A DNA stretch of 64,000 bases, from positions 62,001 to 126,000 of the forward strand of contig DAOKYU010000003.1 in NCBI GenBank assembly GCA_035325995.1. The letters are read 5' to 3'. Shown piece by piece: positions 42,891 through 52,039 of this stretch (position 1 is the first letter of the stretch; each line of letters begins with the position of its first letter). This DNA comes from Thermodesulfobacteriota bacterium. Lineage in GTDB: Bacteria > Desulfobacterota_D > UBA1144 > Nemesobacterales > UBA2774. The position numbers were made by a program, and so were the translations under genes. The notes below the pieces were generated by a model, which worked only from the letters and a program-made list of their open reading frames with translations, was not told the origin of the DNA and did not search any database.

Positions 42891-43457
42891 ATGAGCGTAC
42901 AAACGATTACACCGAAGAGGCTCTCCGAGCTGAAGGCTGCCGGGGAAAACGTCCAGCTTATCGACGTCAGGACCCCCGCCGAGTTCCGCGAAATACACGT
43001 CGGCTTCGCCCGGAATGTGCCGCTCGACCGGCTGGATGCGTCCGGCCTCGCCGAAGGCGGCCGTATATACGTCATGTGCCGGGCGGGAAACAGGGGCAGG
43101 GAAGCCTGCGAGAAGCTCTTTAACGCCGCCGGAGTAGACGTCGTAAACGTCGAGGGGGGCGTGCTTGGATGGGAGGAAGCCGGGCTCCCCGTCGTTCGCG
43201 GGAAGAAGACCATATCCCTCGACCGCCAGGTGCGGATTGCCGCAGGCTCTCTCGTCCTTTTGGGGGCTCTGCTGTCCGTCCTCGTAAGCCCTTACTGGAT
43301 AATACTGCCGGCATTCGTGGGGGCGGGGCTCGTATTCGCGGGCGTAACGGACACCTGCGGCATGGCCATGCTCCTGGCCCGCATGCCGTGGAACCAGGTC
43401 GGGGAAAACCCCGGCGGCGCATCCTGCGGGAAGAACCCGTCCGCCCTCGGGGGATAG
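42891..43457 (+). CDS. Rhodanese domain protein with DUF2892 membrane tail
   Basis: The 188-residue protein has a rhodanese domain (residues 5-110; LIDVRTPAEFREIHVGFARN) with the active-site Cys in MCRAGNRGR near residue 64, where a persulfide forms. Two hydrophobic helices and a DUF2892-type pattern (VFAGVTDTCGMAMLLARMPW) follow, so the sulfur transferase is tied to the membrane. GAAAGGAG precedes the start. It sits between the sulfide-sensing repressor and the persulfide dioxygenase. Confidence 0.9.
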   Translation: MSVQTITPKRLSELKAAGENVQLIDVRTPAEFREIHVGFARNVPLDRLDASGLAEGGRIYVMCRAGNRGREACEKLFNAAGVDVVNVEGGVLGWEEAGLPVVRGKKTISLDRQVRIAAGSLVLLGALLSVLVSPYWIILPAFVGAGLVFAGVTDTCGMAMLLARMPWNQVGENPGGASCGKNPSALGG

Positions 43458-43514
43458 CGCCGCCGGAATTTGAGGAACGAATTTACGCGAACAAATATAG
43501 AAAGGAGAAATCAA

Positions 43515-44918
43515 ATGCTGCTTAAATACTTTTACGATCCCGGGCTGGCCCATGCATCCTACCTCGTCGGCTGCCGGCAAACCGGCGAAGCCGTGGTCAT
43601 CGACCCGGGCAGGAGCGTAGATCAATACCTCGAAGCCGCGGAACTCGAAGGCCTTCGCATAGTCGGCTCCGCCGAGACGCACATACACGCCGACTTCGTC
43701 TCCGGGTCGTGCGAGCTCGCCGACAGGGTCGGGGCAAGGCCCTACCTCTCCGACGAAGGTCCGGCCGAGTGGAAATACCTGTTCGCCGGCCGCTACGACA
43801 CGCAGCTCCTGAAGCACGGCGACTCGTTCCGCGTCGGCAGGGTCCGGCTCGAGGCCGTCCACACGCCGGGACACACGCCCGAGCACATATCCTTCCTCCT
43901 TACGGACGAAGGCGGCGGGGCGGACGAGCCGATGGGGATTTTCACGGGCGACTTCGTCTTCGTCGGCTCCATAGGCAGGCCCGACCTCCTCGAAACGGCG
44001 GCCGGCGTAGTCGGCAGCGCCGGGAAAGGCGCGCGGCAGCTCTATCGTTCGCTTGACATTTTCAGGGGCCTCCCCGACCACCTCCAGGTATGGCCCGCTC
44101 ACGGGGCGGGAAGCGCCTGCGGCAAGGGCCTGGGTGCGATCCCGTCGAGCACCGTCGGCTACGAAAAACGCTTTAATCCTGGGCTCCGGTTCGAGGACGA
44201 GCAGGAGTTCGTCGATTATATCCTCTCCGACCAGCCGGAGACGCCTTACTACTTCGCCGTCATGAAGCGCGTCAACAAAGAAGGCCCGGCGCTCATCCGC
44301 ACGCTGCCGCCGGTAGAGGCCCTCGACCCCGACCTCCTGGCCGAGGCTGCCGGCCGGTACGTCGTGATAGACACCCTCCCCGCGGCGGAGTTCGCGGAGG
44401 CCCACGTTCCGGAGACGATAAACATCCCTGCCGCGTCGCTCGTCAGGTGGGCGGGATTTCTGGTCGATTACTCGCGGCCCGTTTACCTCCTCGCGGACGA
44501 GGCCTCGATCCCGGCGCACCTTAGCCGCCTCCGCTCCATAGGCATAGACGACGTCGGCGGATATTTCGACGCCGGGGCCGTCGGGCAAGCCGGGCTCAGA
44601 ACGGAGTTCTACGAATCCGCCTCCCCCGAAGAGCTTCGCCCCGACATCGAAAGGGGAGAGGTTACGGTCCTCGACGTCCGCGCGGCGACCGAGTACGGGG
44701 AAGGACACATCCCCGGAGCCGGGCACAAACTCGTGGGCAAGCTCCTTCGCGAAATGAACGGGGTCGAACAATCGAAGCCCGTGGTCGTCCACTGTCTCGG
44801 GGGCGAGCGCTCGGCTATAGCGGCGAGCCTCCTTCAGCGCGCGGGATACGACGTCGTCGATATGAGCGGCGGATACAGGGCCTGGACGGCGGCCGGGTTC
44901 CCGACCGAAAGGGGCTGA
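43515..44918 (+). CDS. Persulfide dioxygenase-like MBL hydrolase with rhodanese domains
   Basis: The 467-residue protein starts at 43515 behind AAAGGAG; a longer frame begins at 43470. The N-terminal metallo-beta-lactamase part (about 1-240) has AETHIHADFVSGS, TPGHTPEHISF and WPAHGAGSACGK, as in ETHE1-type persulfide dioxygenases (often called BLH). Two rhodanese-like domains follow: the first has lost its Cys (YLLADEAS), the second keeps it (HCLGGERSA). It oxidises glutathione persulfide to sulfite, which the next gene can export. GSH dependence is inferred from the family. Confidence 0.9.
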   Translation: MLLKYFYDPGLAHASYLVGCRQTGEAVVIDPGRSVDQYLEAAELEGLRIVGSAETHIHADFVSGSCELADRVGARPYLSDEGPAEWKYLFAGRYDTQLLKHGDSFRVGRVRLEAVHTPGHTPEHISFLLTDEGGGADEPMGIFTGDFVFVGSIGRPDLLETAAGVVGSAGKGARQLYRSLDIFRGLPDHLQVWPAHGAGSACGKGLGAIPSSTVGYEKRFNPGLRFEDEQEFVDYILSDQPETPYYFAVMKRVNKEGPALIRTLPPVEALDPDLLAEAAGRYVVIDTLPAAEFAEAHVPETINIPAASLVRWAGFLVDYSRPVYLLADEASIPAHLSRLRSIGIDDVGGYFDAGAVGQAGLRTEFYESASPEELRPDIERGEVTVLDVRAATEYGEGHIPGAGHKLVGKLLREMNGVEQSKPVVVHCLGGERSAIAASLLQRAGYDVVDMSGGYRAWTAAGFPTERG

Positions 44919-44940
44919 TTTCACAAGGTAAAGGAACCGC

Positions 44941-45762
44941 ATGCCGATAACCAGCCTCATATTCGGAGCCCTCGTCGGTCTCTCCCTCGGCCTCACGGGC
45001 GGCGGGGGCGCGATCTTCGCGGTGCCGCTCCTTGTATACGGAATGGGCCTCTCCGCGAAGGACGCCGTGGCCACATCCCTCTCCGCCGTGGGGGCCATCT
45101 CGACGGTCGGATTCCTCTCACACTGGCACAGGGGCAACGTCGAGCTAAAGACGGGCCTCCTCTTCGCCGCGGCCGGCATGGTCGGGGCGCCCGTCGGGAC
45201 GTGGATCGCGGGCCTCCTCTCGCAAACCCTTCTCCTTCTCCTGTTCGCCGCGTTGATGGCGGTCGTCGCCGTCAGGCTCTGGCAGAAGGCGGGGGCGGTC
45301 CAGAACGAGATGCGGATCATGGAGGGAAAAGACTGCATGGCCGCCGGCCCTTCGTGCGAGCGCGACCCGGCTGGCGTCCTCATAATGAGCTCCTGCTGCG
45401 CCGTCCTCCTGGTCGTAATCGGTGTTATCACCGGCGTCCTCTCCGGCCTCTTCGGGGTCGGCGGCGGGTTCATCATCGTCCCCGCCCTCGTGCTCTTCAG
45501 CGGCATGTCCATCCACCGGGCCGTGGGCACGTCCCTCATGGTCATCGTTCTCATAAGCGCGGCGGGCGTCATCTCGCAGATTTTTGCCGGGCGAATCGTC
45601 TCGGGAGAGGTCACGCTCCTCTTCGTCGCGGGCGGCGTCGCCGGGCTCTTCGCGGGACAGGCCGCCGGGCGCAGGCTGTCGGGCCCTTCCCTCCAGAAGG
45701 TCTTCGCCCTCGCCATACTCCTCGTGGCCGCCTTCGTCGTCGTCAGGAACATACTCGGCTGA
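44941..45762 (+). CDS. TauE/SafE-family sulfite/anion exporter
   Basis: A 273-residue membrane protein with about eight hydrophobic helices. The two halves each begin with a Gly-rich motif: SLGLTGGGGAIFAVPLLVYG and LSGLFGVGGGFIIVPALVLF, as usual in TauE/SafE transporters (PF01925). Family members export sulfite, sulfoacetate and related anions. It ends the operon that would turn persulfide into sulfite, so sulfite export is the likely role. It begins 22 bases after the dioxygenase gene. Confidence 0.9.
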   Translation: MPITSLIFGALVGLSLGLTGGGGAIFAVPLLVYGMGLSAKDAVATSLSAVGAISTVGFLSHWHRGNVELKTGLLFAAAGMVGAPVGTWIAGLLSQTLLLLLFAALMAVVAVRLWQKAGAVQNEMRIMEGKDCMAAGPSCERDPAGVLIMSSCCAVLLVVIGVITGVLSGLFGVGGGFIIVPALVLFSGMSIHRAVGTSLMVIVLISAAGVISQIFAGRIVSGEVTLLFVAGGVAGLFAGQAAGRRLSGPSLQKVFALAILLVAAFVVVRNILG

Positions 45763-45887
45763 GCCTGTATTCCACGCGCGCCGGTCGGGCGCTTCGACGC
45801 ATTCGCCGCCTTACCGTAGGCCCTAGGAATCCGGGCTCTCCATGGATTATAATCTAGGGATATTCCGAGCCTTCGTGCCGGCCGTAT

Positions 45888-47840
45888 ATGGAAACACAGC
45901 GAGTCCCATTTAAGGGCGTAGAGGAAAACGAGGCGATACGCTCCATTCTCGAGGGCACCTCATCCGAAGTCGGGGAGGCGTTCTTCGATTCGCTCGTCGA
46001 AAACCTGTCCAAGGTCCTTCACACGTACGGCGCATGGGTCACCGAATACCTCGAAGACACGAAACGCCTCCGGTCGATAGCGTTCTTCCTCGGCGGAAAC
46101 CGGATCGATAGCTTCGAATATCCGGTCACTGGCACGGCCTGCGAGGTCGTGGTCGAGGAAAGAAGACTCGTACACATACGGGACAGGCTTTTCGAAAGGT
46201 TTCACGGAAACCCCGAGCTCGGCAAGGCCCTCCCAAATTTCCGGGCCGTAAGCTACCTGGGGATACCCTTTGAGGACACTGACGGGACAATACTCGGACA
46301 CCTCTCCGTCATAGACCAGCTTCCCATACCCGAGGACCCGCAGGTCTTTAACGTCTTCCGCATATTCGCCAACCGCGCCAGCGCCGAGATGAGGCGCGTG
46401 CGTGCGGAGAAGGAGATACTCCAAAGGGAAGAGAAGCTCCGAAGGCTGTTCGACAGCGCCATGGACGCGATAATCGAGTTCGACAGCGATTTCAAGGTGA
46501 CGAGTCTCAACCCCGCGGCGTCGAAGCTGTTCGGATACGGAAGCGGCAGAATGCAGGGAAGGCTCTTTAACCTGCTCCTGACAAAGGAAAGCAGCGCGAA
46601 GCTCTTGCGCATATCCGAGTTTCTCGACGCGAAGCCCGAGGGGGAAAAATTCATCTGGATACCCGAAGGCATAAGGGCCGTAAGCGAAGCGGGGGCCGAG
46701 TTCCCGGCCGAGGCCACGCTTTCGAGCTACGTCATGGGAAGCGACAGGTTCTACACGCTCATACTCCGTAACGTGAACGAGAGGCTCGAAGCCGAGCAGA
46801 AAATCCGGTCGCTTGCCAGCATGTCCGAATATCTCAAAGAGGAAATAAAATCGCTCACCGAAGAAAACGGTATAATCGGCGATAGCGTCTCCCTTAAAAA
46901 CGTCCTCGAAGACGTTAAGAAAGTAGCCGCTACCGATGCGACGGTCCTCGTACTGGGCGAAACGGGGACGGGCAAGGAGCTCATAGCCAGGTCTATCCAC
47001 TCTTCGAGCCGGAGGTCAGAAAAACCCTTCGTGAAGGTCAACTGCCCGGCTATACCTTCCAACCTCATAGAGAGCGAATTCTTCGGACACGAGAAGGGCG
47101 CGTTCACCGGCGCCACCGGAAAGAGAGAGGGCCGCTTCTCCATAGCAGACGGCGGAACGATCTTCCTCGACGAGATAGGCGAGCTTCCGCTCGACCTTCA
47201 GTCGAAGCTCCTGCGGGTGCTCCAGGAGGGTGAGTTCGAGCCCGTGGGCAGCTCCGGGACCGTCAGGGTAAACGTCCGCGTCATCTCGGCGACCAACAGG
47301 GACCTCCTAAAAGAGGTAAAGGAAGGGAGGTTCAGGGAAGACCTCTACTACAGGCTGAACGTCTTTCAGATAGAGCTTCCCCCTCTCAGGGAACGCGCCG
47401 AAGACATAGAGAAACTCGCCCGCGCGTTCGCCGACAAATTTTCCGCCCGGAACGGGATAACGCTCGCCCCCCTCTCTGCCGACGACATCGCCCGGCTCAG
47501 GGCATACCACTGGCCCGGGAATATAAGGGAGCTCCAGAACGTTATAGAGCGCGCTGTCATCACGTCCGCCGGCGGTAGAGCGAATTTCGAAAGGGCTTTC
47601 CCGGGGCTGAGGGACAGGTCCGCCACCCCGGAGACCGCACCCGGAGCCGACGCCGGCCCGGACGTCGTACTCTCCGACAGTGATTTAAAAGAGCTCGAGA
47701 AGAACAACATACTCCGCGCCCTCAAGAAAGCCGGATGGAAGGTGTCGGGCAAGGACGGCGCGGCCGCAATGCTCGGCATCCCCTCCTCGACGCTTAACTC
47801 GAAGATAAAGGCCCTCGGCATCGAGATACCCTCCAAGTAA
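45888..47840 (+). CDS. Sigma-54 activator with GAF and PAS domains (copy A)
   Basis: A 650-residue regulator without a receiver. A GAF-like domain at residues 10-170 (VGEAFFDSLVENLSKVLHTY), a PAS domain near 190-310 (FDSAMDAIIEFDSDFKVTSL), and a sigma-54 AAA+ domain with Walker A GETGTGKE, the intact GAFTGA loop (HEKGAFTGATGKREG) and Walker B GGTIFLDEIGEL. A Fis-type helix-turn-helix closes it (KDGAAAMLGIPSSTLNSKI). It probably senses a small ligand or redox signal directly. Its likely target is the -24/-12 promoter at 47982. A paralogue is at 60061-61998. Confidence 0.92.
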   Translation: METQRVPFKGVEENEAIRSILEGTSSEVGEAFFDSLVENLSKVLHTYGAWVTEYLEDTKRLRSIAFFLGGNRIDSFEYPVTGTACEVVVEERRLVHIRDRLFERFHGNPELGKALPNFRAVSYLGIPFEDTDGTILGHLSVIDQLPIPEDPQVFNVFRIFANRASAEMRRVRAEKEILQREEKLRRLFDSAMDAIIEFDSDFKVTSLNPAASKLFGYGSGRMQGRLFNLLLTKESSAKLLRISEFLDAKPEGEKFIWIPEGIRAVSEAGAEFPAEATLSSYVMGSDRFYTLILRNVNERLEAEQKIRSLASMSEYLKEEIKSLTEENGIIGDSVSLKNVLEDVKKVAATDATVLVLGETGTGKELIARSIHSSSRRSEKPFVKVNCPAIPSNLIESEFFGHEKGAFTGATGKREGRFSIADGGTIFLDEIGELPLDLQSKLLRVLQEGEFEPVGSSGTVRVNVRVISATNRDLLKEVKEGRFREDLYYRLNVFQIELPPLRERAEDIEKLARAFADKFSARNGITLAPLSADDIARLRAYHWPGNIRELQNVIERAVITSAGGRANFERAFPGLRDRSATPETAPGADAGPDVVLSDSDLKELEKNNILRALKKAGWKVSGKDGAAAMLGIPSSTLNSKIKALGIEIPSK

Positions 47841-47914
47841 CCGGCTCGACTCCGTTCTATTGAAATCCCGCCTCCCGGAGTAGCGAGAAATCGCGAATAG
47901 CGAAATTCCGACAT

Positions 47915-47931
47915 ACGAGAATTTTTCTCGT
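47915..47931. promoter_or_regulatory. Inverted repeat upstream of a sigma-54 promoter
   Basis: ACGAGAA-TTT-TTCTCGT is a perfect inverted repeat lying 51 bases upstream of the -24 box at 47982. A related GCGAGAAATCGCGAA stretch lies at 47883-47897. This is a candidate activator site. Confidence 0.45.
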
Positions 47932-47981
47932 TGACTCCCTAAGGCTCTGTCATACCTGCATTTTTTCGATCTCGCCTCGCC

Positions 47982-47997
47982 TGGCACGCCCTTTGCG
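47982..47997 (+). promoter_or_regulatory. Sigma-54 (-24/-12) promoter of the small exported protein gene
   Basis: TGGCACG-CCCT-TTGCG matches the consensus except for the last base. It is 38 bases before the GTG start at 48036. Confidence 0.75.
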
Positions 47998-48035
47998 CTT
48001 AAGCCCGGGCAAATAAACAAAAGGAGGTGATTGAA

Positions 48036-48302
48036 GTGAAGACATTGATCGCGGTTATGACGCTTGGGTTCACGCTCGGTTTCGCGTCTCTTTCATCGGC
48101 TGCGGATTCCATGGGGCTCTACACGGACGCCCCGGCCGTGAAGGATGTAAAGACCGAAACGAGGGGCGGCGAAGTCGAGTCGAGCCCGATGAGCTTTTAC
48201 CTGGCTCCTGCCAAGGCGCGCATCCAGCACGACTCCACGAAAACCGCCGCGAGGACCGAAAGCGATGAGAACACACTTCTCGTATTCAGCGTCAGAATTT
48301 AA
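48036..48302 (+). CDS. Small exported protein, unknown family
   Basis: GGAGGTGA, a nearly perfect ribosome site, lies 8 bases before GTG at 48036, so I use that start. The 88-residue product has a signal peptide (TLIAVMTLGFTLGFASLSSA) and a short mature part of about 64 residues, polar with DAPAVKDVKTETRGGEVESS and a beta-like end (NTLLVFSVRI). I recognise no family. A sigma-54 promoter and a terminator frame it as a single-gene unit next to the GAF-PAS activator. Confidence 0.75.
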   Translation: MKTLIAVMTLGFTLGFASLSSAADSMGLYTDAPAVKDVKTETRGGEVESSPMSFYLAPAKARIQHDSTKTAARTESDENTLLVFSVRI

Positions 48303-48317
48303 GACGGCGCTAAAATG

Positions 48318-48343
48318 GCGGGGGCCGAAAGGCTCCCGCTTTT
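48318..48343 (+). terminator. Terminator of the small exported protein gene
   Basis: GCGGGGGCC (48318-48326) pairs with GGCTCCCGC (48331-48339) with one mismatch over a GAAA loop, followed by four T. Confidence 0.75.
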
Positions 48344-48370
48344 AACAAACTAAATCATAAGGAGAGAACA

Positions 48371-49075
48371 ATGAGCAACATACAGAACATAGAAACAGTT
48401 AAATCGAGAATGAAGGATGTTTGGAATTCTGGGGATTACGGCAAGTTCGCAACGTACATGGAGCCGGGCGCCGTCGAAATCCTGAACGAATGGAAAATAG
48501 CTCCGGGCAAAAAACTGCTCGACGTCGCCTGCGGGGCCGGGCAGATATCCATACCGGCGTCCCGCGCCGGTATCAATGTTACCGGGGTCGACATAGCCCC
48601 CAACTGGGTCGCCACGGCCCGCGCCCGTGCGGCAAGCGAAGGGCTCGACGCCAGTTTCGACGAAGGGGACGCCGAGGGCCTTCCATATAAGAACGACACT
48701 TTCGATGTCGCCGCTACCCTCGTCGGGGCGATGTTCGCACCCAGGCCCGAGATGGTGGCTTCGGAGCTTGTCAGGGTGACGAAGCCGGGCGGCAGAATAC
48801 TCATGGTCAACTGGACGCCCGAGGGATTCGTCGGCCAGATGTTCAAAACGATTGGCAAGCATCTGCCGCCACCTTCTGACGTGCCCTCTCCCCTTCTCTG
48901 GGGAAACGAAGAGGTCGTAAAGACGCGCTTCGGCAACACCGTAAGCCACATAATACTTACGAAGAAGATATATCCGCTCTGGCACTATCCTTTCAGTGTG
49001 CCCGAGGTCATTCAGTTCTTCTTTGAGAATTACGGGCCTACCAATTCAGTTCTATCACGCCCTCTCACCGTTTAG
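48371..49075 (+). CDS. Class I SAM-dependent methyltransferase, possibly C-terminally altered
   Basis: The 234-residue protein has motif I LLDVACGAGQISIPASRAG near residue 45, acidic motif VTGVDIAPN, and post-motifs EGDAEGLPYKNDTFDVAATLVG and RVTKPGGRILMVNWTPEGFVG. This is the ubiE-like small-molecule methyltransferase type. Relatives usually continue past FFFENYGPTN with a helix of 25-30 residues; here the frame ends after 10 unrelated residues, so a late frameshift is possible. AAGGAG precedes the ATG. The substrate is unknown. Confidence 0.8.
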   Translation: MSNIQNIETVKSRMKDVWNSGDYGKFATYMEPGAVEILNEWKIAPGKKLLDVACGAGQISIPASRAGINVTGVDIAPNWVATARARAASEGLDASFDEGDAEGLPYKNDTFDVAATLVGAMFAPRPEMVASELVRVTKPGGRILMVNWTPEGFVGQMFKTIGKHLPPPSDVPSPLLWGNEEVVKTRFGNTVSHIILTKKIYPLWHYPFSVPEVIQFFFENYGPTNSVLSRPLTV

Positions 49076-49197
49076 CTCGGAAATAATGATCACGAATCTT
49101 CTATACAGGAACAGCTGCGAGCGCCAAGCGCGGTACTAGCTCCCTAACCTTACTATAATATCCGGGGCGCTGCCAGATAAGGAGTCCACAGCATCCT

Positions 49198-50325
49198 CTA
49201 TTTCTGACAGTATTTGGTCAATAATTCCTCTGCCCTGGAATACCCCATGTTGAATGATTTTTTGGCGTCTTTACAGCCTGATTCCGTATTGCCCAATATA
49301 ATCCTGGCAAAGGCGCTGCCGTAATATGGCTTTGGATTTTCAGGATCGAGGTCGATGGCCCTGGTGAAATCGGACAATGCTCCTTTATAATCCTCGAGGA
49401 GAGCCTTGCTCGTCCCCCTGCTCTCGTAGGCCTGCGCAAACCTCGGGTCCCACTCTATCGCTTTATCATAGTTCGCCACAGCATCCCGGTATTTACCCAT
49501 TTTATAGTAGGTAAGCCCAACATTGTAATAAGCTATCGCCGATTTGGGCTGGAGCTCTATCGCTTTATTGAAATCCTTGAGCGCTCCCTCGTAGTCTTTC
49601 ATATTGGTTTTGGCGTAACCACGGTTGATGAACGAGTCGGCATACCTGGGATCAATTTCGATCGCTTTCGTGTAATCCGCCAGTGCGCCTTCGTAGTCGC
49701 CCGCCTGTTCCTTAATGTTCGCCCTGTTAAAGTAGCCGGTGATGAATTTCGGGTTGAGCTCTATCGCTTTATTAAAATCCTCGAGCGCCCCTTTTGTGTC
49801 GCCGCTTGCCAATCTTGCGTTCCCACGGTTGTTGTAAGCCATTTCGAGATTCGGCTTGAGCTCTATCGCCTTGGTATAGTCGGCTATCGCGCTTTTTTTG
49901 TCACCCAGCTTCGATTTAGCGGTTCCCCTGTTGTTGTACGCCATGGCAAAAGCGGGATCGAGCCTTATCGCCTCATCGTAATCCTCGATCGCACCTGCCG
50001 TATCTCCCAGGTCGCCTTTGATATTTCCGCGGTTATTATATGCCAATGAGTTTTCGGAATTGAGCTCGATGGACACGTCAAAATCAGCCAGCGCGCCTTG
50101 TAGATCACCCATCTTACCCCTGGTCAGGGCCCTGCTGTAGTATGCCCGGGCCGAATCCGGGTCAACCTCTATGGCCTTGGTAAAATCCGCAACGGCCCCC
50201 TTTAAATTTCCCGACTCGGCTTTTGTAATCCCGGCCTCGATAAAATCCTGGGCCTTATCGGCCCGGGCGGCAAGGGGAATGAGTATCAAGGCCAGAAGCA
50301 TCAGAACAATCTCGGGTCTTCTCAT
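49198..50325 (-). CDS. Secreted tetratricopeptide-repeat protein
   Basis: The product is nearly all TPR units: a signal peptide (IVLMLLALILIPLAARA), then about ten 34-residue repeats such as AVADFTKAIEVDPDSARAYY and AIEDYDEAIRLDPAFAMAYN. It is a periplasmic protein-protein scaffold; partners are unknown. I place the start where the signal peptide begins (50325, 375 residues); an ATG at 50373 would add 16 residues, and neither has a clear ribosome site. The DNA coding for the repeats is richer in AT than its neighbours. Confidence 0.8.
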   Translation of the reverse strand: MRRPEIVLMLLALILIPLAARADKAQDFIEAGITKAESGNLKGAVADFTKAIEVDPDSARAYYSRALTRGKMGDLQGALADFDVSIELNSENSLAYNNRGNIKGDLGDTAGAIEDYDEAIRLDPAFAMAYNNRGTAKSKLGDKKSAIADYTKAIELKPNLEMAYNNRGNARLASGDTKGALEDFNKAIELNPKFITGYFNRANIKEQAGDYEGALADYTKAIEIDPRYADSFINRGYAKTNMKDYEGALKDFNKAIELQPKSAIAYYNVGLTYYKMGKYRDAVANYDKAIEWDPRFAQAYESRGTSKALLEDYKGALSDFTRAIDLDPENPKPYYGSAFARIILGNTESGCKDAKKSFNMGYSRAEELLTKYCQK

Positions 50326-50515
50326 GCGAATACATTTTAATTGCTTTTCGCCGGCATCATAGCGTTTAATCATTTAACCGCGGCATCCGTCCCTCGAAAC
50401 GGCAAAAGACATTCGGCCTTGAGCCCCTCTCCCACATAATTCCGGCTGCTGCTGCGTTTTTCATCCCGGCTCCTACCATTTATAAATAATTAAAGGTTAT
50501 AATTAGCCCGTTATT

Positions 50516-52039
50516 ATGATTTCCAAAATCCTTTCAAGCGCCGTCCTCGGAGTAGACGCATATATCGTTGAAGTCGAAGTCGATCTCGCGTTCGGCGTTC
50601 CGCAATTCAACACGGTCGGCCTGCCTGAAGGCGCGGTCAAGGAAAGTAAGGAAAGGGTAAGGGCGGCCATAAAGAACTGCGGATACGAGTTCCCGGCGAG
50701 GAGGATCACGGTAAACCTCGCCCCGGCCGACATAAGAAAGGAGGGTTCGGCCTTCGACCTTCCTATATCGCTCGGGATACTCTCCGCGACCGGCCTCATA
50801 GAGCAGGACCTTCTTCAAGACTACGTCATACTCGGCGAGCTCTCTCTCGACGGGAGAGTAAAGCCCGTAAAGGGGGCGCTGCCGAGCTCGATACGCGCGC
50901 GAGACACGGGACTCAAGGGAATAATCCTCCCGAGGGAAAACGCCGAGGAGGCCGCGGTCGTCGACGGAATAGAAGTCCTGGCGGTGGAAACGCTCCAGGA
51001 CACCGTCGAGTTCCTCGCGGGAAAAAGGGTTATTGAGCCTACTGTAATCGACGTAGATTCCGTTTTCACCGCGGCCAGGAGCTATGACATCGACTTTCAC
51101 GAAGTGAAGGGACAGGAGCATGTAAAGCGCGCCCTCGAAGTCGCGGCGAGCGGGGGGCACAACGTCCTCATGATCGGCTCCCCCGGCTCGGGGAAGACCA
51201 TGCTCGCGAGGAGGCTTCCTACGATCCTCCCCGACATGAGCTTCGACGAGGCGCTCGAAACGACGAAAATTTACTCCGTTTCCGGACTCCTTCCCGACCA
51301 CTCTTCGCTATATGCGACGAGGCCCTTCAGGCCCCCTCACCATACGATAAGCGACGCCGGACTCATAGGGGGCGGTGCGGTTCCGAAGCCGGGAGAGGTG
51401 AGCCTCGCGCACAACGGTGTGCTCTTTTTGGACGAGCTCCCGGAATTCAGGAAAAACGTCCTCGAAGTCTTGAGGCAGCCTCTCGAAGACGGCGTCGTCA
51501 CAATATCGAGGGCCATAACCTCGATAACGTATCCCGCGCGCATGATGCTGGTGGCCGCCATGAACCCATGCCCCTGCGGCTATCACGGCGACCCGCTAAA
51601 GGAATGCAGCTGCAGCCCGATGCAGATACACAAGTACAGGGCGAAGGTATCCGGCCCCCTTCTCGACAGGATAGACATACACGTCGAAGTCCCGCCGGTA
51701 AGGTACAGGGAGCTTATCGAGGATACGAGGGGAGAAACCTCGGCCGATATAAAAAGCCGCGTCAACGCCGCGCGCGAGATACAAAAGGCGCGCTTTAAAA
51801 GATCCAGAATCCATTCGAATTCCCAGATGTCGCCCTCGATGGTGAGGAAATATTCGAAGCCCGACGACAAGGGCGCGAGCCTACTCCAGGCCGCGATAGA
51901 CAGGCTCGGGTTAAGCGCGCGCGCGTACGACAGGATACTCAAGGTCTCCCGCACGGTGGCCGACCTCGACGGGTCGGAAAACGTCCTCGCCCATCACATA
52001 TCCGAAGCCATACAATACCGCTCGCTCGACAGGGGCTGA
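50516..52039 (+). CDS. yifB: YifB/ComM-type Mg-chelatase-like AAA ATPase
   Basis: The 507-residue protein has an N-terminal Lon-like fold (IVEVEVDLAFGVPQFNTVGL, EGAVKESKERVRAAIKNCGY), the AAA core with Walker A GSPGSGKTMLARRLP near residue 222 and Walker B GVLFLDELPEF near 303, and a zinc-like NPCPCGY motif with CSC. In naturally transformable bacteria ComM is a branch-migration helicase for integrating DNA. No other competence genes are nearby. TATAAT 13 bases before the ATG suggests a very short leader. Confidence 0.92.
   Translation: MISKILSSAVLGVDAYIVEVEVDLAFGVPQFNTVGLPEGAVKESKERVRAAIKNCGYEFPARRITVNLAPADIRKEGSAFDLPISLGILSATGLIEQDLLQDYVILGELSLDGRVKPVKGALPSSIRARDTGLKGIILPRENAEEAAVVDGIEVLAVETLQDTVEFLAGKRVIEPTVIDVDSVFTAARSYDIDFHEVKGQEHVKRALEVAASGGHNVLMIGSPGSGKTMLARRLPTILPDMSFDEALETTKIYSVSGLLPDHSSLYATRPFRPPHHTISDAGLIGGGAVPKPGEVSLAHNGVLFLDELPEFRKNVLEVLRQPLEDGVVTISRAITSITYPARMMLVAAMNPCPCGYHGDPLKECSCSPMQIHKYRAKVSGPLLDRIDIHVEVPPVRYRELIEDTRGETSADIKSRVNAAREIQKARFKRSRIHSNSQMSPSMVRKYSKPDDKGASLLQAAIDRLGLSARAYDRILKVSRTVADLDGSENVLAHHISEAIQYRSLDRG

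Noticed and set aside
42762..45752. A 996-codon open frame on the minus strand across the sulfide operon
   Set aside because: It lies opposite four well-recognised genes and reads as Arg/Pro-rich nonsense. GC-rich codons produce such antisense frames.
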